Assembly: GCF_037203705.1 (NCBI RefSeq)
Contig: NZ_JBBCAT010000001.1
Coordinates: 2,453,418-2,517,417 of the forward strand
Direction: 5' to 3'
Source of the DNA: Prosthecomicrobium sp. N25
GTDB lineage: Bacteria > Pseudomonadota > Alphaproteobacteria > Rhizobiales > Ancalomicrobiaceae
DNA: 64,000 bases
Shown: positions 26,025 to 34,202 of the stretch, piece after piece
Layout of the letters: each line of letters opens with the position of its first letter
How positions within the stretch are numbered: position 1 is the stretch's first letter
Translations under genes and position numbers: made by a program
The notes under the pieces: generated by a model
The model's database searches: none
What the model saw: only the letters and a program-made list of their open reading frames with translations
Told to the model about the DNA's origin: nothing

Positions 26025-27359
26025 ATGCCCACATCCGCCAAGGCCCGGCCGAAGCCCGGGGCCGTCCCCAAGGTCGTCATCATCGGAGCGGGTTTCGCAG
26101 GACTGTCAGCCGCCCGCGGCCTCGCCCGGGCGCCTGTCGACGTCACGATCGTCGACCGGCAGAACCATCACCTGTTCCAGCCGCTCCTCTACCAGGTCGC
26201 GACCGCCGCGCTGTCGCCGGCCGACATCGCGGCCCCGATCCGGACCATCCTGCGCGACCAGGCGAATGCGACCGTGATCCTCGCCGAGGTCACCGGCATC
26301 GACCCCAAGGCCCACGAGGTGGTCACGACCGACGGCCGGATCCCCTACGACCGCCTGATCGTCGCCACCGGCGCGCGGCACGGCTACTTCGGCCGCGACG
26401 AGTGGGCGGTCCACGCCGCGGGTCTGAAGCGGATCGAGGACGCAACGGAACTGCGGCGCAGGATCCTGCTCGCCTTCGAGCGCGCCGAAGCCGAGACGGA
26501 CCCGGTCCGGCGCCGCGCGCTGCTCACCTTCGTGGTGATCGGCGGTGGTCCGACCGGGGTGGAGATGGCCGGCGCCATAGCGGAACTGGCCCGGACCGGC
26601 CTCGCCCGGGAGTTCCGGCGCATCGACCCGCGCTCCGCCCGCGTCGTGCTGGTGGAGGCCGCGGACCGCCTTCTGGCGTCCTTCGATCCCGCGCTCTCCG
26701 AGGCCGCCCTCTCCGCGCTCGCCGGGCTCGGCGTCGAGGTTCGGGTGAACCATCCGGTGACGGACTGCGATCAGCGGGGTGTCTCGCTCGGCGGCTATCG
26801 GATCGACGCCGAGACCGTGGTCTGGGCGGCCGGCGTGATGGCATCGCCCGCCGGCCGCTGGCTCGCGGCCGCCACCGACAAGGCCGGCCGCGTGCTCGTC
26901 CGGCCGGACCTTTCGCTGCCGGGCCGGCCGGAGGTCTTCGTCATCGGCGACACCGCTAACGTCGCCGGGCCGGACGGCCGCCCCTTGCCCGGCACCGCCC
27001 CGGTCGCCAAGCAGCAAGGCCGTTATGTCGCCGCTCTCGTCGGCGCGCGTCTGCGCGGCCGGGACGTCCCGCCGTTCCGCTATCGCGACCTCGGCATGAT
27101 GGCGACCATCGGGCGAAAGCAGGCGATCGCCCAGTTCGGCCGCATCCGGCTGAAGGGCGGCGTCGCCTGGGTGCTCTGGAGCGCCGCCCACATCTACTTC
27201 CTGATCGGATTCCGCAACCGGCTCGCGGTCGCGCTCAACTGGGCCTGGAGCTACGCGACCTACGCGCGCGGCACGCGCCTGATCACCGGGGCCGTCGCAC
27301 AGAGCGCCGGGCCCGGGCCGGAGCGGCCCCACCGGCCGCCGGTCCCGTCCAAGTCCTGA
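26025..27359 (+). CDS. Type II NADH dehydrogenase (NDH-2) / FAD-dependent oxidoreductase
   Basis: 444 aa from the ATG at 26025 (GGAGG 8 bases upstream); a longer frame upstream is not needed. The FAD site VVIIGAGFAGLSAARGL is near residue 20, followed by NHHLFQPLLYQVATAALSP, typical of NDH-2 and sulfide-quinone-like enzymes; the NADH site is FVVIGGGPTGVEMAGAIAEL; the C-terminal FVIGDTANV precedes TAPVAKQQGRYVA. The last third has amphipathic/hydrophobic segments (WSAAHIYFLIGFRNRL) that bind the membrane, where it would pass electrons from NADH to quinone without proton pumping. It heads an operon with bdhA and a patatin gene. Confidence 0.9.
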   Translation: MPTSAKARPKPGAVPKVVIIGAGFAGLSAARGLARAPVDVTIVDRQNHHLFQPLLYQVATAALSPADIAAPIRTILRDQANATVILAEVTGIDPKAHEVVTTDGRIPYDRLIVATGARHGYFGRDEWAVHAAGLKRIEDATELRRRILLAFERAEAETDPVRRRALLTFVVIGGGPTGVEMAGAIAELARTGLAREFRRIDPRSARVVLVEAADRLLASFDPALSEAALSALAGLGVEVRVNHPVTDCDQRGVSLGGYRIDAETVVWAAGVMASPAGRWLAAATDKAGRVLVRPDLSLPGRPEVFVIGDTANVAGPDGRPLPGTAPVAKQQGRYVAALVGARLRGRDVPPFRYRDLGMMATIGRKQAIAQFGRIRLKGGVAWVLWSAAHIYFLIGFRNRLAVALNWAWSYATYARGTRLITGAVAQSAGPGPERPHRPPVPSKS

Positions 27360-27444
27360 CAGACCGCTCCCTGCCAACGCGTCGCACGCCCCTCGGACGG
27401 GGGCCCGCCCGCACCCTTCCCCCATGCTCACCAGGAGGACCACC

Positions 27445-28263
27445 ATGAATATCCCCGTCATCGACACCAGGCCGACCGCCGCCGCCCGTCTCGATGGAAA
27501 GGTCGCGCTCGTCACGGGCTCGACCAGCGGCATCGGGCTCGGCATCGCCCGCGCCTTCGCGGAGGCCGGCGCCCGCGTGGTCCTGAACGGCCTCGGCGAC
27601 CCCGGCGAGGTGGAGCGGCTCCGGGCCGATCTCGCCGCCTCGACGGGCGCGACCGTCCACTACGCGCCGGCCGACATGTCCCGCCCGGACTCGATCGCCG
27701 CCATGATGCAGGATCTCCTGGACCGGGCCGGCGGGGTCGACATCCTCGTCAACAACGCCGGCGTCCAGCACGTGGCGCCGCTCGACCGGTTCCCGCCGGA
27801 GAAGTGGGACCAGATCCTGGCGATCAACCTCAGCTCCGCCTTCCACACCACGCGGCTGGCGCTCCCCGCCATGCGGGCGCGCGGCTGGGGACGCATCATC
27901 AACGTCGCCTCCGCGCACGGGCTTGTCGCCTCGCCCTTCAAGTCGGCCTACGTGGCCGCCAAGCACGGGATCGTCGGGCTCACCAAGGTGACCGCGCTCG
28001 AGACCGCCGAGGACGGCATCACCTGCAATGCCATCTGCCCCGGCTACGTCTACACGCCCCTGGTCGAGGCGCAGATCGAGGGGCAGGCGCGCGCCCACGG
28101 CCTCCCGCGCGAGCGCGTCGTGCGCGACGTCCTCCTCGCCCAGCAGCCCAACAAGCGCTTCGCGACCGTGGAGGAGATGGGCGCCATCGCGGTCTTCCTC
28201 GCCGGCGCGCCCTCGATCACCGGCGTCGCCCTGCCCGCCGACGGCGGCTGGACCGCCCACTGA
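27445..28263 (+). CDS. bdhA: D-3-hydroxybutyrate dehydrogenase (SDR)
   Basis: 272 aa from the ATG at 27445, with an AGGAGG ribosome site. Classical SDR: VTGSTSGIGLGIARAF binds NAD, NNAGVQHV follows, the catalytic Ser is in NVASAHGL, and Tyr/Lys are in YVAAKHG. The end, LFLAGAP-like (VFLAGAPSITGVALPADGGW), and NAICPGYVYTPLVEAQI match 3-hydroxybutyrate dehydrogenases. It oxidises 3-hydroxybutyrate from polyhydroxybutyrate breakdown to acetoacetate. The patatin-like gene 29 bases downstream is a frequent partner of bdhA in PHB-storing bacteria. It follows the NDH-2 gene by 85 bases, which would reoxidise the NADH made. Confidence 0.92.
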   Translation: MNIPVIDTRPTAAARLDGKVALVTGSTSGIGLGIARAFAEAGARVVLNGLGDPGEVERLRADLAASTGATVHYAPADMSRPDSIAAMMQDLLDRAGGVDILVNNAGVQHVAPLDRFPPEKWDQILAINLSSAFHTTRLALPAMRARGWGRIINVASAHGLVASPFKSAYVAAKHGIVGLTKVTALETAEDGITCNAICPGYVYTPLVEAQIEGQARAHGLPRERVVRDVLLAQQPNKRFATVEEMGAIAVFLAGAPSITGVALPADGGWTAH

Positions 28264-28292
28264 CCCCGAACCCGTCAACACAGGAGGGAACC

Positions 28293-29486
28293 ATGAACAC
28301 GATGTCCCGCATCGGCGGTCCGGCCGACACGATCCTGTCCGAGGCGACGCCAGTCCCGGAGCGCCCGCGACGGGGCCGCCCGGATTGCGGCCAGATCGTC
28401 CTCGTGCTGCAGGGGGGAGGCGCGCTCGGCGCCTACCAGGCCGGCGTCTACCAGGCCCTGCACGAAGCCGGCATCGAGCCCGACTGGGTGATCGGAACCT
28501 CGATCGGCGCCATCAACGCGGCCATCATCGCCGGCAACGAGCCGGCGGATAGGCTGGAGCGACTCCGGGCATTCTGGGACCGCCTGGCGCAGAGTCCGGT
28601 CTTCGACCTGATGACGAGCCTGCCCTGGGTCGGGCGCACGCTGCCGAACTGGACGACGCTGGCGGGCGGGATCTCGGGCTTCTTCAAGCCGAACCCGCTC
28701 GCCTTCCTGGGACTGCACGTGCCGCTCGCCGCCGACGCCGCGGGCTACTACTCGACCCGGCCGCTCGAGGCGACGCTGTCCGAACTCGTCGACGTCGAGC
28801 GGCTCTCGCACTGTGCCCCGCGCCTGACGGTCGGGGCGGCGAACCTGCGCACCGCGGCCATGCACTACTTCGACAGCCGCGACATGCCGATCACCCTCCG
28901 CCATGTGATGGCCTCCGGGGCGTTGCCGCCGGCCTTCCCGGCCGTGCGGATCGGGGAGGAGCTCTTCTGGGACGGCGGCATTCTGTCGAACACGCCCGTC
29001 GAGGCCGTCTTCGACGACAACCCGCGCCGGAATTCCCTCGTCTTCGCGGTCCACATCTGGAATCCCGAGGGGCCCGAGCCGCAGAGCATCTGGCAGGTGA
29101 TGAGCCGTCAGAAGGACATCCAGTACTCGAGCCGCGCGGTCAGCCACATCATGCGGCAGAAGCAGATCCACCGGCTGCGCCACATCATCGGCGAACTCGC
29201 CGCGCGGTTGCCGCCCGACGAGAGGGGCGAGCCGGAGGTGCGCGCGATGGTGGCCTACGGCTGCCTCACCCGGATGCACGTTGTCAGGCTGCTTTCACCT
29301 CGCATCGAGAACGAGGACCACACCAAGGACATCGACTTCTCGACCGCCGGGATCCGCAGCCGCTGGTCGGCCGGCCATGCGGACGCGATGCGGGTGCTGG
29401 AGGCCGCTCCCTGGGAGGGTGACCACGATCCGCACGAGGGCTTCTACCTGCATGAGCTGCGCCGGACGACTCTCGAGATGGCTTGA
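28293..29486 (+). CDS. Patatin-like phospholipase family protein
   Basis: 397 aa from the ATG at 28293 (AGGAGGG box). The oxyanion-hole motif GGGALGAYQAGVYQAL, the nucleophile elbow GTSIGAINAA (Ser) and the catalytic Asp in WDGGILSNTPVEAVF form a complete patatin Ser-Asp dyad. The C-terminal 150 residues (DUF3734 type, with HYDSR-like and RQKQIHRLRHI segments) are typical of the group encoded next to bdhA. It probably hydrolyses acyl esters, perhaps at the surface of PHB granules; the substrate is not proven. A strong terminator follows 23 bases after the stop. Confidence 0.92.
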   Translation: MNTMSRIGGPADTILSEATPVPERPRRGRPDCGQIVLVLQGGGALGAYQAGVYQALHEAGIEPDWVIGTSIGAINAAIIAGNEPADRLERLRAFWDRLAQSPVFDLMTSLPWVGRTLPNWTTLAGGISGFFKPNPLAFLGLHVPLAADAAGYYSTRPLEATLSELVDVERLSHCAPRLTVGAANLRTAAMHYFDSRDMPITLRHVMASGALPPAFPAVRIGEELFWDGGILSNTPVEAVFDDNPRRNSLVFAVHIWNPEGPEPQSIWQVMSRQKDIQYSSRAVSHIMRQKQIHRLRHIIGELAARLPPDERGEPEVRAMVAYGCLTRMHVVRLLSPRIENEDHTKDIDFSTAGIRSRWSAGHADAMRVLEAAPWEGDHDPHEGFYLHELRRTTLEMA

Positions 29487-29508
29487 GCGCCGCCGCCAGG
29501 GGAAACCA

Positions 29509-29541
29509 GAAAGGGCCCGGCCGCTCGGCCGGGCCCTTTTT
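29509..29541. terminator. Rho-independent terminator (convergent)
   Basis: GGGCCCGGCC at 29513-29522 pairs perfectly with GGCCGGGCCC at 29527-29536, around a 4-base loop, followed by TTTTT on the plus strand. It ends the NDH-2/bdhA/patatin operon. The A-run on the other side is short (AAA), so termination of the converging MFS gene would be weaker. Confidence 0.9.
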
Positions 29542-29554
29542 CGCGCCGCCGCGG

Positions 29555-30760
29555 TCACCGGCCGGCCGGCAGCCGGAGCCGGGGCGCGAGCAGCGCCGCG
29601 GCGGCGAGAGCCGCGCCGATGCCGGCGACCGTGGCGGGCCATCCGAGCCCGTCGAAGGCGGCGCCGAGCAGCGCCGTCCCGGCGAGCCCGCCCAGAAAGT
29701 AGCTCGCCAGGTAGAGGCCGCTCGCCGCACCCCGGTCGACCGCCGCGGCGCGGCCCACGAACCCCGTCGCGACCGCCTGGGCGAAAAAGGTCCCGACGGC
29801 CACGAGCGCGAGCCCGCCGATGGCGAAGCCGAGACGGCCGGCGAGCAGCAGGGGCAATCCCGCGCCCGCGACCGCGAGTGCGCCGACCAGCGCCCGTGCG
29901 ATCCCGTAGCGGGCCGCGATCCGGCCGGCCAGCAGCGTCGTCGGGATGGAGGGCAGGAACACGAGGTAGACGAAGCCCAGCCCCATCGCATCGAGGCCGA
30001 TCGGCGCGGCGACAAGGACGAAGTTGACGAAGGTGAACGTGCCCAGGAAGGCGAACAGGATGGCGAAGCCCACCCCGAAGGCTGCGGCCAGCGCTGGGTT
30101 CGTAAGATGCGCCCGGATCGCCGCACCCGCACCGGCGGTGTCGCCGGCAGGTGGACGGCCGCTCCGGACCGTCGCCCAGGCCAGCGCGGCGCCGGCCAGG
30201 TTGAGACCGGCGAAGACGCCGAAGTTCGCGGCCAGGCCGAAGTGGTCGGCGACCGCGGCCGAGAGCAGCCGGCCGAAGAGGTTGGAGGCGACGTTGCCCG
30301 CGATGTAGGCCGAGAAGGCGGCCGCGGCCGCCCGGCCGCTGCAACGTTCGCCGAGGTAGGCGAGCGTCAGCGTGAAGGCGGTGGCCATCAGGAGCCCTTG
30401 CAGGACCCTCAGGGCCGCGAAGCTTGCGAGGCCTGGCGCCACCGAGAGCAGCAGCGTCGGCACGGCCAGCAGCGTCATGGCCGCGACGATCCCGCGGCGG
30501 CGGTCGATGCGCCGGCTGAGCACCGCCGTCGCCAGGCTCGCCACCGCCATGCCGAGCGTGCAGGCGTTGACCGCGAGCCCCATGGCCGCCGGGCTGACCC
30601 CGTAGGCGGTCGTCAGCCGCGGCAGGATCGCCTGCGTGGCGAAGAGATCGACGAGGGTCAGAAAGGCGATCAGGGCGATCACGGCGTTGCGCCGGAGCGC
30701 CTCCGCGCCGGCGCGGTCCTCCGGATCGGCGCGGGCTGGGGAAACCACGAGGCTGGGCAT
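29555..30760 (-). CDS. MFS transporter (YnfM/arabinose-efflux-like)
   Basis: 401 aa with twelve hydrophobic segments. The first half holds LFATQAILPRLTTAYGVSP and the loop-2/3 motif LSRRIDRRRGIVAAM, a form of the MFS G-x-x-x-D-R-x-G-R-R/K signature; RVLQGLLMATAFTLTLAYLGE is the family's helix-4/5 region. It is an inner-membrane proton-coupled exporter with unknown substrate. It lies 91 bases downstream of the cupin gene on the same strand and is probably in its operon, thus also downstream of an OxyR-type site. The end faces the convergent terminator at 29513-29541. Confidence 0.88.
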   Translation of the reverse strand: MPSLVVSPARADPEDRAGAEALRRNAVIALIAFLTLVDLFATQAILPRLTTAYGVSPAAMGLAVNACTLGMAVASLATAVLSRRIDRRRGIVAAMTLLAVPTLLLSVAPGLASFAALRVLQGLLMATAFTLTLAYLGERCSGRAAAAAFSAYIAGNVASNLFGRLLSAAVADHFGLAANFGVFAGLNLAGAALAWATVRSGRPPAGDTAGAGAAIRAHLTNPALAAAFGVGFAILFAFLGTFTFVNFVLVAAPIGLDAMGLGFVYLVFLPSIPTTLLAGRIAARYGIARALVGALAVAGAGLPLLLAGRLGFAIGGLALVAVGTFFAQAVATGFVGRAAAVDRGAASGLYLASYFLGGLAGTALLGAAFDGLGWPATVAGIGAALAAAALLAPRLRLPAGR

Positions 30761-30851
30761 GGCGGATCCTTTCTGGGCGATGGAGATAGAAAAGGGGCGC
30801 CCGCGGCCTGGACCGGGGCGCCCAGCGCGGGCTCACGAACTGGACGGCCGC

Positions 30852-31334
30852 TCACATGTTCTGGTCGTTGGGATCCTTCAGCAGGTCCGCGGAGAGGAGC
30901 ACGACCGTCTCGCGCCCGGTGTTCTTCCACCAGTGCGAGGTGGCGTGGGTCTCCGGCGCGACCTCGCCGGCCTTGTGGAGGATCGGCACGGCGCAGTTGC
31001 TGGCGTACTCGGTGATCTCGCCCTGGACGATGTAGATGATCGCCGGGCGATCCATGTGGCTGTGCCAGGGCACGATGCCGCCCGGCTGGATGACCAGTCT
31101 GCGCAGCCGCATCTTGCGATCCTGGATCTGGGCCGGCTCGCGGGCGAGGTCGATCGAGGACAGCACCGTGTCGGTCACGCCCTTGGCGGCGAAGTCGACC
31201 GGCTTGGTGGCGTCGGCGATCTGCTTGCCGGCCGGGCACTGGCCGGCGCTGGCGGTGCCGGGGACGAGCGCGGCGGCGGCGAGCGCGAGGGCGGCGAGGC
31301 CCGTCCGGGCCGGGAGACGAACGAGGGTCTTCAT
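30852..31334 (-). CDS. Secreted cupin-domain protein
   Basis: 160 aa from the ATG at 31334 (AAAGGAG box); an earlier in-frame ATG is rejected because this start gives a clean signal peptide (KTLVRLPARTGLAALAL ending GTASA, cleavage near residue 30). One cupin domain follows, with motif 1 VPWHSHMDRPAIIYIVQGEI (H-x-H, E) and motif 2 ETHATSHWWKNTG (His). Expected to be a periplasmic metal-binding protein; catalytic role unknown. A four-element OxyR-like site lies 84-120 bases upstream, and the MFS gene follows. Confidence 0.88.
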   Translation of the reverse strand: MKTLVRLPARTGLAALALAAAALVPGTASAGQCPAGKQIADATKPVDFAAKGVTDTVLSSIDLAREPAQIQDRKMRLRRLVIQPGGIVPWHSHMDRPAIIYIVQGEITEYASNCAVPILHKAGEVAPETHATSHWWKNTGRETVVLLSADLLKDPNDQNM

Positions 31335-31417
31335 GGGTCCTGCTCCTTTGATCCTTCGGGGCCGGCGCCCGGCCCCGGTGACAGGCGAAGGATCCCGGAC
31401 CGCGCTCACACTTTGAA

Positions 31418-31454
31418 ATATCGGCTCGCTTCCGGTTCGATAGCGGCGCTCTAT
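31418..31454. promoter_or_regulatory. OxyR-type site, ATAG-N7-CTAT (copy 3)
   Basis: The clear half is GATAG...CTATC with ATAG at 31440 and CTAT at 31451, 7-base spacer. A degenerate half occurs exactly 22 bases earlier (ATAT at 31418, CTTC at 31429), giving the four-element, 7-base-spaced layout known for OxyR. It is upstream of the cupin gene (-). Confidence 0.6.
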
Positions 31455-31479
31455 CCCGCCGGGCATAGGCCGGGACGCG

Positions 31480-31518
31480 ACGAGGCCCGCCGCGGGATCT
31501 CCCCGGGGCGGGCCTCGT
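31480..31518. terminator. Strong hairpin after the DUF302 gene
   Basis: ACGAGGCCCGCC at 31480-31491 pairs perfectly with GGCGGGCCTCGT at 31507-31518 (12-bp stem, 15-base loop). It starts 21 bases after the end of the minus-strand DUF302 gene. No U-run follows, so termination would need Rho or be partial. Confidence 0.5.
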
Positions 31519-31539
31519 GGGATGCGGGCGGAACCGGGG

Positions 31540-32022
31540 TTACCGGCCGGCGACGCTCGCTGTGATCGATCCGATCACCGCGCTCGCCATGGCGAACTGC
31601 GGGTCGAGGTCGGTGATACCGTACCGCCGCGCGATCCAGCCGAAATCGGTGTATACGGCCCAGACGGTGCCGTCCGGATCCTGCCGCACGAGCAGCCGCA
31701 CCGGCCAGTCCAGGCCGGAATCCGGGTTGGCCTTCAGGAATTGGCCGCCCAGCGGCGGGTTGCCGAAGATCAGGAGCGTCGAAGGCCCGATGCCGATCCC
31801 GGCCTCGTTGACGATCTGGCCCTGGTCGATGGCAGCGAAGAACCGGATCCCCTTCGCGGCCACGTCCTGCCTGATGCGCTCGACCGTCTCCGCCGGCGGG
31901 TAGGCGCTGCGGACACGGACGACGCCCGTAGGGCCGGGCTCGTCAGCCGAAGCCGCAGCCGAGGTGAACAAGGTGGCCGCGAGCAAGAGCGCTTCGGCCT
32001 GCTTCTTGAGAGAGGTGATCAT
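31540..32022 (-). CDS. Exported DUF302 domain protein
   Basis: 160 aa. A signal peptide is evident (ITSLKKQAEALLLAATLF ... AAASA, cleavage near residue 26). The DUF302 body follows: SAYPPAETVERIRQDVAAKG, FFAAIDQGQ, LLIFGNPPLGGQFL, LDWPVRLLV and VWAVYTDFGWIARRYG, all conserved family positions. Small single-domain periplasmic protein of unknown function; relatives are often induced by oxidative or chlorine stress. It is 147 bases downstream of a 69-residue gene on the same strand and may share its promoter. Confidence 0.9.
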   Translation of the reverse strand: MITSLKKQAEALLLAATLFTSAAASADEPGPTGVVRVRSAYPPAETVERIRQDVAAKGIRFFAAIDQGQIVNEAGIGIGPSTLLIFGNPPLGGQFLKANPDSGLDWPVRLLVRQDPDGTVWAVYTDFGWIARRYGITDLDPQFAMASAVIGSITASVAGR

Positions 32023-32169
32023 GGATGGTCTCCAGGGAACGGTGGGTCCCGACCAGGCGCCGGGCCCCTGCTGTGCTTCGGGAGATTCGGAACCGGACCG
32101 GTGAAGGGGGGGCGCCTCCCGGTCAGTCTCTGCGCGTTCGGTACGGATCTCGCCCGCGCATCCGAGGGC

Positions 32170-32379
32170 CTAGGGATCGCGGCGCTGCGGGGCGCGGGGA
32201 CCGGCCGACTCGTTCTCCTGAGCAGCCGGCGCGCCGGCGCGGAAGCCGCACGCCGCGGCGACGGCCGGAAGACCGACGGGTCGGTAGTGGGCTTCCAAAC
32301 CACGACCGTACGAAGCCGGATAGTTGAGATCCCAGGTCGGAATGGAGGCCGATCGGCCAGACAGGACGGGTTGTGACAC
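32170..32379 (-). CDS. Small hypothetical protein preceding DUF302
   Basis: 69 aa from a GTG at 32379, supported by a strong GAGGAGG ribosome site 7 bases upstream. Contains IPTWDLNYPASYGRGLEAHY and RPVGLPAVAAACGF, then a disordered, polar tail. No hydrophobic span and no recognised domain. An ATAG-N7-CTAT site lies about 100 bases upstream, so it may be the first gene of an oxidant-induced pair with the DUF302 protein. Function unknown. Confidence 0.55.
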   Translation of the reverse strand: MSQPVLSGRSASIPTWDLNYPASYGRGLEAHYRPVGLPAVAAACGFRAGAPAAQENESAGPRAPQRRDP

Positions 32380-32897
32380 GGGAGTACCTCCTCTGTTGTC
32401 CGGCGGCTTGGCCGGCGTGCAGAGAGGGTCGGCGGTACGAGCCCCCAAGTGAAATGCAAGTTCGCTACGCATTGGATAGAGCGGCGCTATGCGGTCCGCT
32501 CTACCTCGTCCGTGGGTGGAGATCGCCGTGCCGTCTGAGATGTCCGCTCTGGGGTGGCTCGACGGTGCTTTGTGGCATCGCTCGGCAGTGCGCGGCTTGA
32601 TGTCGGACGAGGACACAAACCGCCGGCCTATTTGGCTAGTGCAGCACCCTTGAGGGAGGTGGAGGCCCGGCAGATAGCGATCGAGGGCTACGTCTACGCT
32701 CAAGTCGAACGACCAGCCGATTGCACCGGCTCGGCGCCGGGGGCGACGTTCTTGAGCACGCGCCGGGTCACGTCCATGGAGATGAGCGGCTAGAGGTTGT
32801 GGGGTAGTCCGGGATGTGGGCGAAGGTGTTGGCCGGCGCGCCCAGGCCACTTGCTGCTGCGCAATGAGGAATAGAATGTCAATTCTAAGCGCATCTA
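32380..32897. other. Intergenic stretch upstream of the DUF302 unit
   Basis: About 520 bases with no convincing gene on either strand. It holds an OxyR-type site and, presumably, the promoter of the small gene/DUF302 pair. The right end is the boundary of a transposase remnant. Confidence 0.45.
32476..32490. promoter_or_regulatory. OxyR-type site, ATAG-N7-CTAT (copy 4)
   Basis: ATAG at 32476 and CTAT at 32487 with a 7-base spacer, 97 bases upstream of the small gene that precedes DUF302. Degenerate elements again occur 22 bases away (ATGC at 32454, CTAC at 32465). Confidence 0.55.
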
Positions 32898-33155
32898 ATG
32901 GCTGTACAAGGAGTTACGGCTGCAACTCCGGAACAAGGTATCCAAGAGCCGGGTCAAGGCGAAGCTGCGCGAGGACCGCTGTCCGCCGGCAGCTGCGAAC
33001 GAGACCTGGGCCATGGACTTCATCCACGACCAGTTGGTCGGCATGCGGCTTGATTGTCGGAGGCGGGCGAGGAACTCCGACCGCTCATTATCGGCCTCGG
33101 CGAATGGGTCCCGAAGTTCCGAAAGGACAAGAACCAGAACGAATTCTGGGTATGA
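32898..33155 (+). pseudogene. IS3-family transposase OrfB remnant
   Basis: The left part encodes LYKELRLQLRNKVSKSRVKA, then KLREDRCPPAAANETWAMDF and IHDQLVGM, the segment just before and at the first catalytic Asp of IS3-type DDE transposases. A frame change leads to FRKDKNQNEFWV and stop, the end of OrfB. Most of the catalytic core is deleted. Confidence 0.7.
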
Positions 33156-33316
33156 GCGAGGGCCATAGGGGCAAGGTCACTGCCGAACTGTACCGTGGCC
33201 GACTTCCACCTGAAACGCGACCGATTAACAGTCCAACTCCGCGCCGTCGCGCGTGCCCTGGCGTCGGAGCGAACCGGTTGCGGCTCCGAATCCGGGCGGC
33301 CGGGACGCGCATGACC

Positions 33317-34012
33317 TTACAGGAACGAGACCCGGCGCTTCACTGGTAAGTCCTCCTCATCTGCGAGGTTGGCGATGAGGATCTCGGTCCCGGCAATGAT
33401 GGCGCGCTCTATGGAGGCGCGGACCGCCGCAGCGTCGCGCAGGCGCAGTGCATCAAGCAAGTCGTCGTAGGAATGCCGGCCGAGATCGACCTCGTTAGGC
33501 CGCGGATAAAGGTGATTGAGGCTCGGGCCGATCCTGAGCCACAGGCGCTCGATCATGTCGAGCAGCGTCGGCATGTCGGCCGCCTCGTAGAGCATGAAGC
33601 GGAAGGTCCGGTTGAGCCTCAAGGCCTCGGCGACGTCGTGACCCAGCCGCGCGGCCCGGTAGGCGGCATTGATCGCGTGCAAGGTGTCGAGCACGTCCGG
33701 TCGCATGGCGATGGTGGCCCGTTCGGCCGCCAGTCCCTCGACCGTCCGGCGGATGTCCGCCAACTCGCGATACTCCCGGACCGTCACCACCGGCACCGTG
33801 AAGGCCTGCGCGGGTGCGGCCTCCAGAGCGCCGGCGGCAACCAGCTTCAGAAGGGCTTCGCGCACCGGGGTCGGGCTGGTGCCCAGCCTCGTGGCGAGGT
33901 CTCGCGTCACCAGCCGTTCGCCACGCTTCAGGCGGCCTTCCATCAAGGCCTGCTTGAGGGTCTGTTCGACGAAGCCAGCGAGTCCGCCCCGCGGCGCTTC
34001 CGGTAGATCCAA
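33317..34012 (-). CDS. GntR-family (FCD) transcriptional regulator
   Basis: 231 aa from a TTG at 34012, chosen because GGGAGG lies 8 bases upstream and the winged helix follows directly (GFVEQTLKQALMEGRLKRGE ... RDLATRLGTSPTPVREALLKL). The C-terminal FCD domain (YRELADIRRTVEGLAAERAT ... LNRTFRFMLYEAADMPTLL ... YDDLLDALRLRDAAAV) binds metal and a small carboxylate effector. It is divergent from the eight-gene peptide/amino-acid operon, and the intervening 190 bases contain an inverted repeat likely to be its operator. Probably a ligand-relieved repressor of that operon. Confidence 0.9.
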   Translation of the reverse strand: MDLPEAPRGGLAGFVEQTLKQALMEGRLKRGERLVTRDLATRLGTSPTPVREALLKLVAAGALEAAPAQAFTVPVVTVREYRELADIRRTVEGLAAERATIAMRPDVLDTLHAINAAYRAARLGHDVAEALRLNRTFRFMLYEAADMPTLLDMIERLWLRIGPSLNHLYPRPNEVDLGRHSYDDLLDALRLRDAAAVRASIERAIIAGTEILIANLADEEDLPVKRRVSFL

Positions 34013-34127
34013 TGCGACATCCTCCCTCGGCCGCTCCCGAGTACCAGAAATCGGGATCGCACCACGAGGCGCAATACCATGCTGCCGTTGCCGACTATGA
34101 AGGCACGGCTGGGCATTGAGCAAGATG

Positions 34128-34153
34128 CGATATAGGATATATTCTGTATCGGT
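34128..34153. promoter_or_regulatory. Candidate GntR operator, imperfect inverted repeat
   Basis: GCGATATAG at 34128-34136 and CTGTATCGG at 34145-34153 form an inverted repeat with 7 of 9 positions matching, in an A+T-rich stretch between gntR (-) and the ABC operon (+). It lies 50 bases before the first structural gene, where a repressor could block the promoter. Confidence 0.45.
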
Positions 34154-34202
34154 CACGACGATCCCGGGGCCGCCGGCGCCCGGGGCTCCAACGGAGGGTT
34201 CG

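Noticed and set aside
28275-29279. Minus-strand 334-codon frame opposite the patatin gene
   Set aside because: Antisense shadow; the plus-strand gene has a complete catalytic dyad and a good ribosome site.
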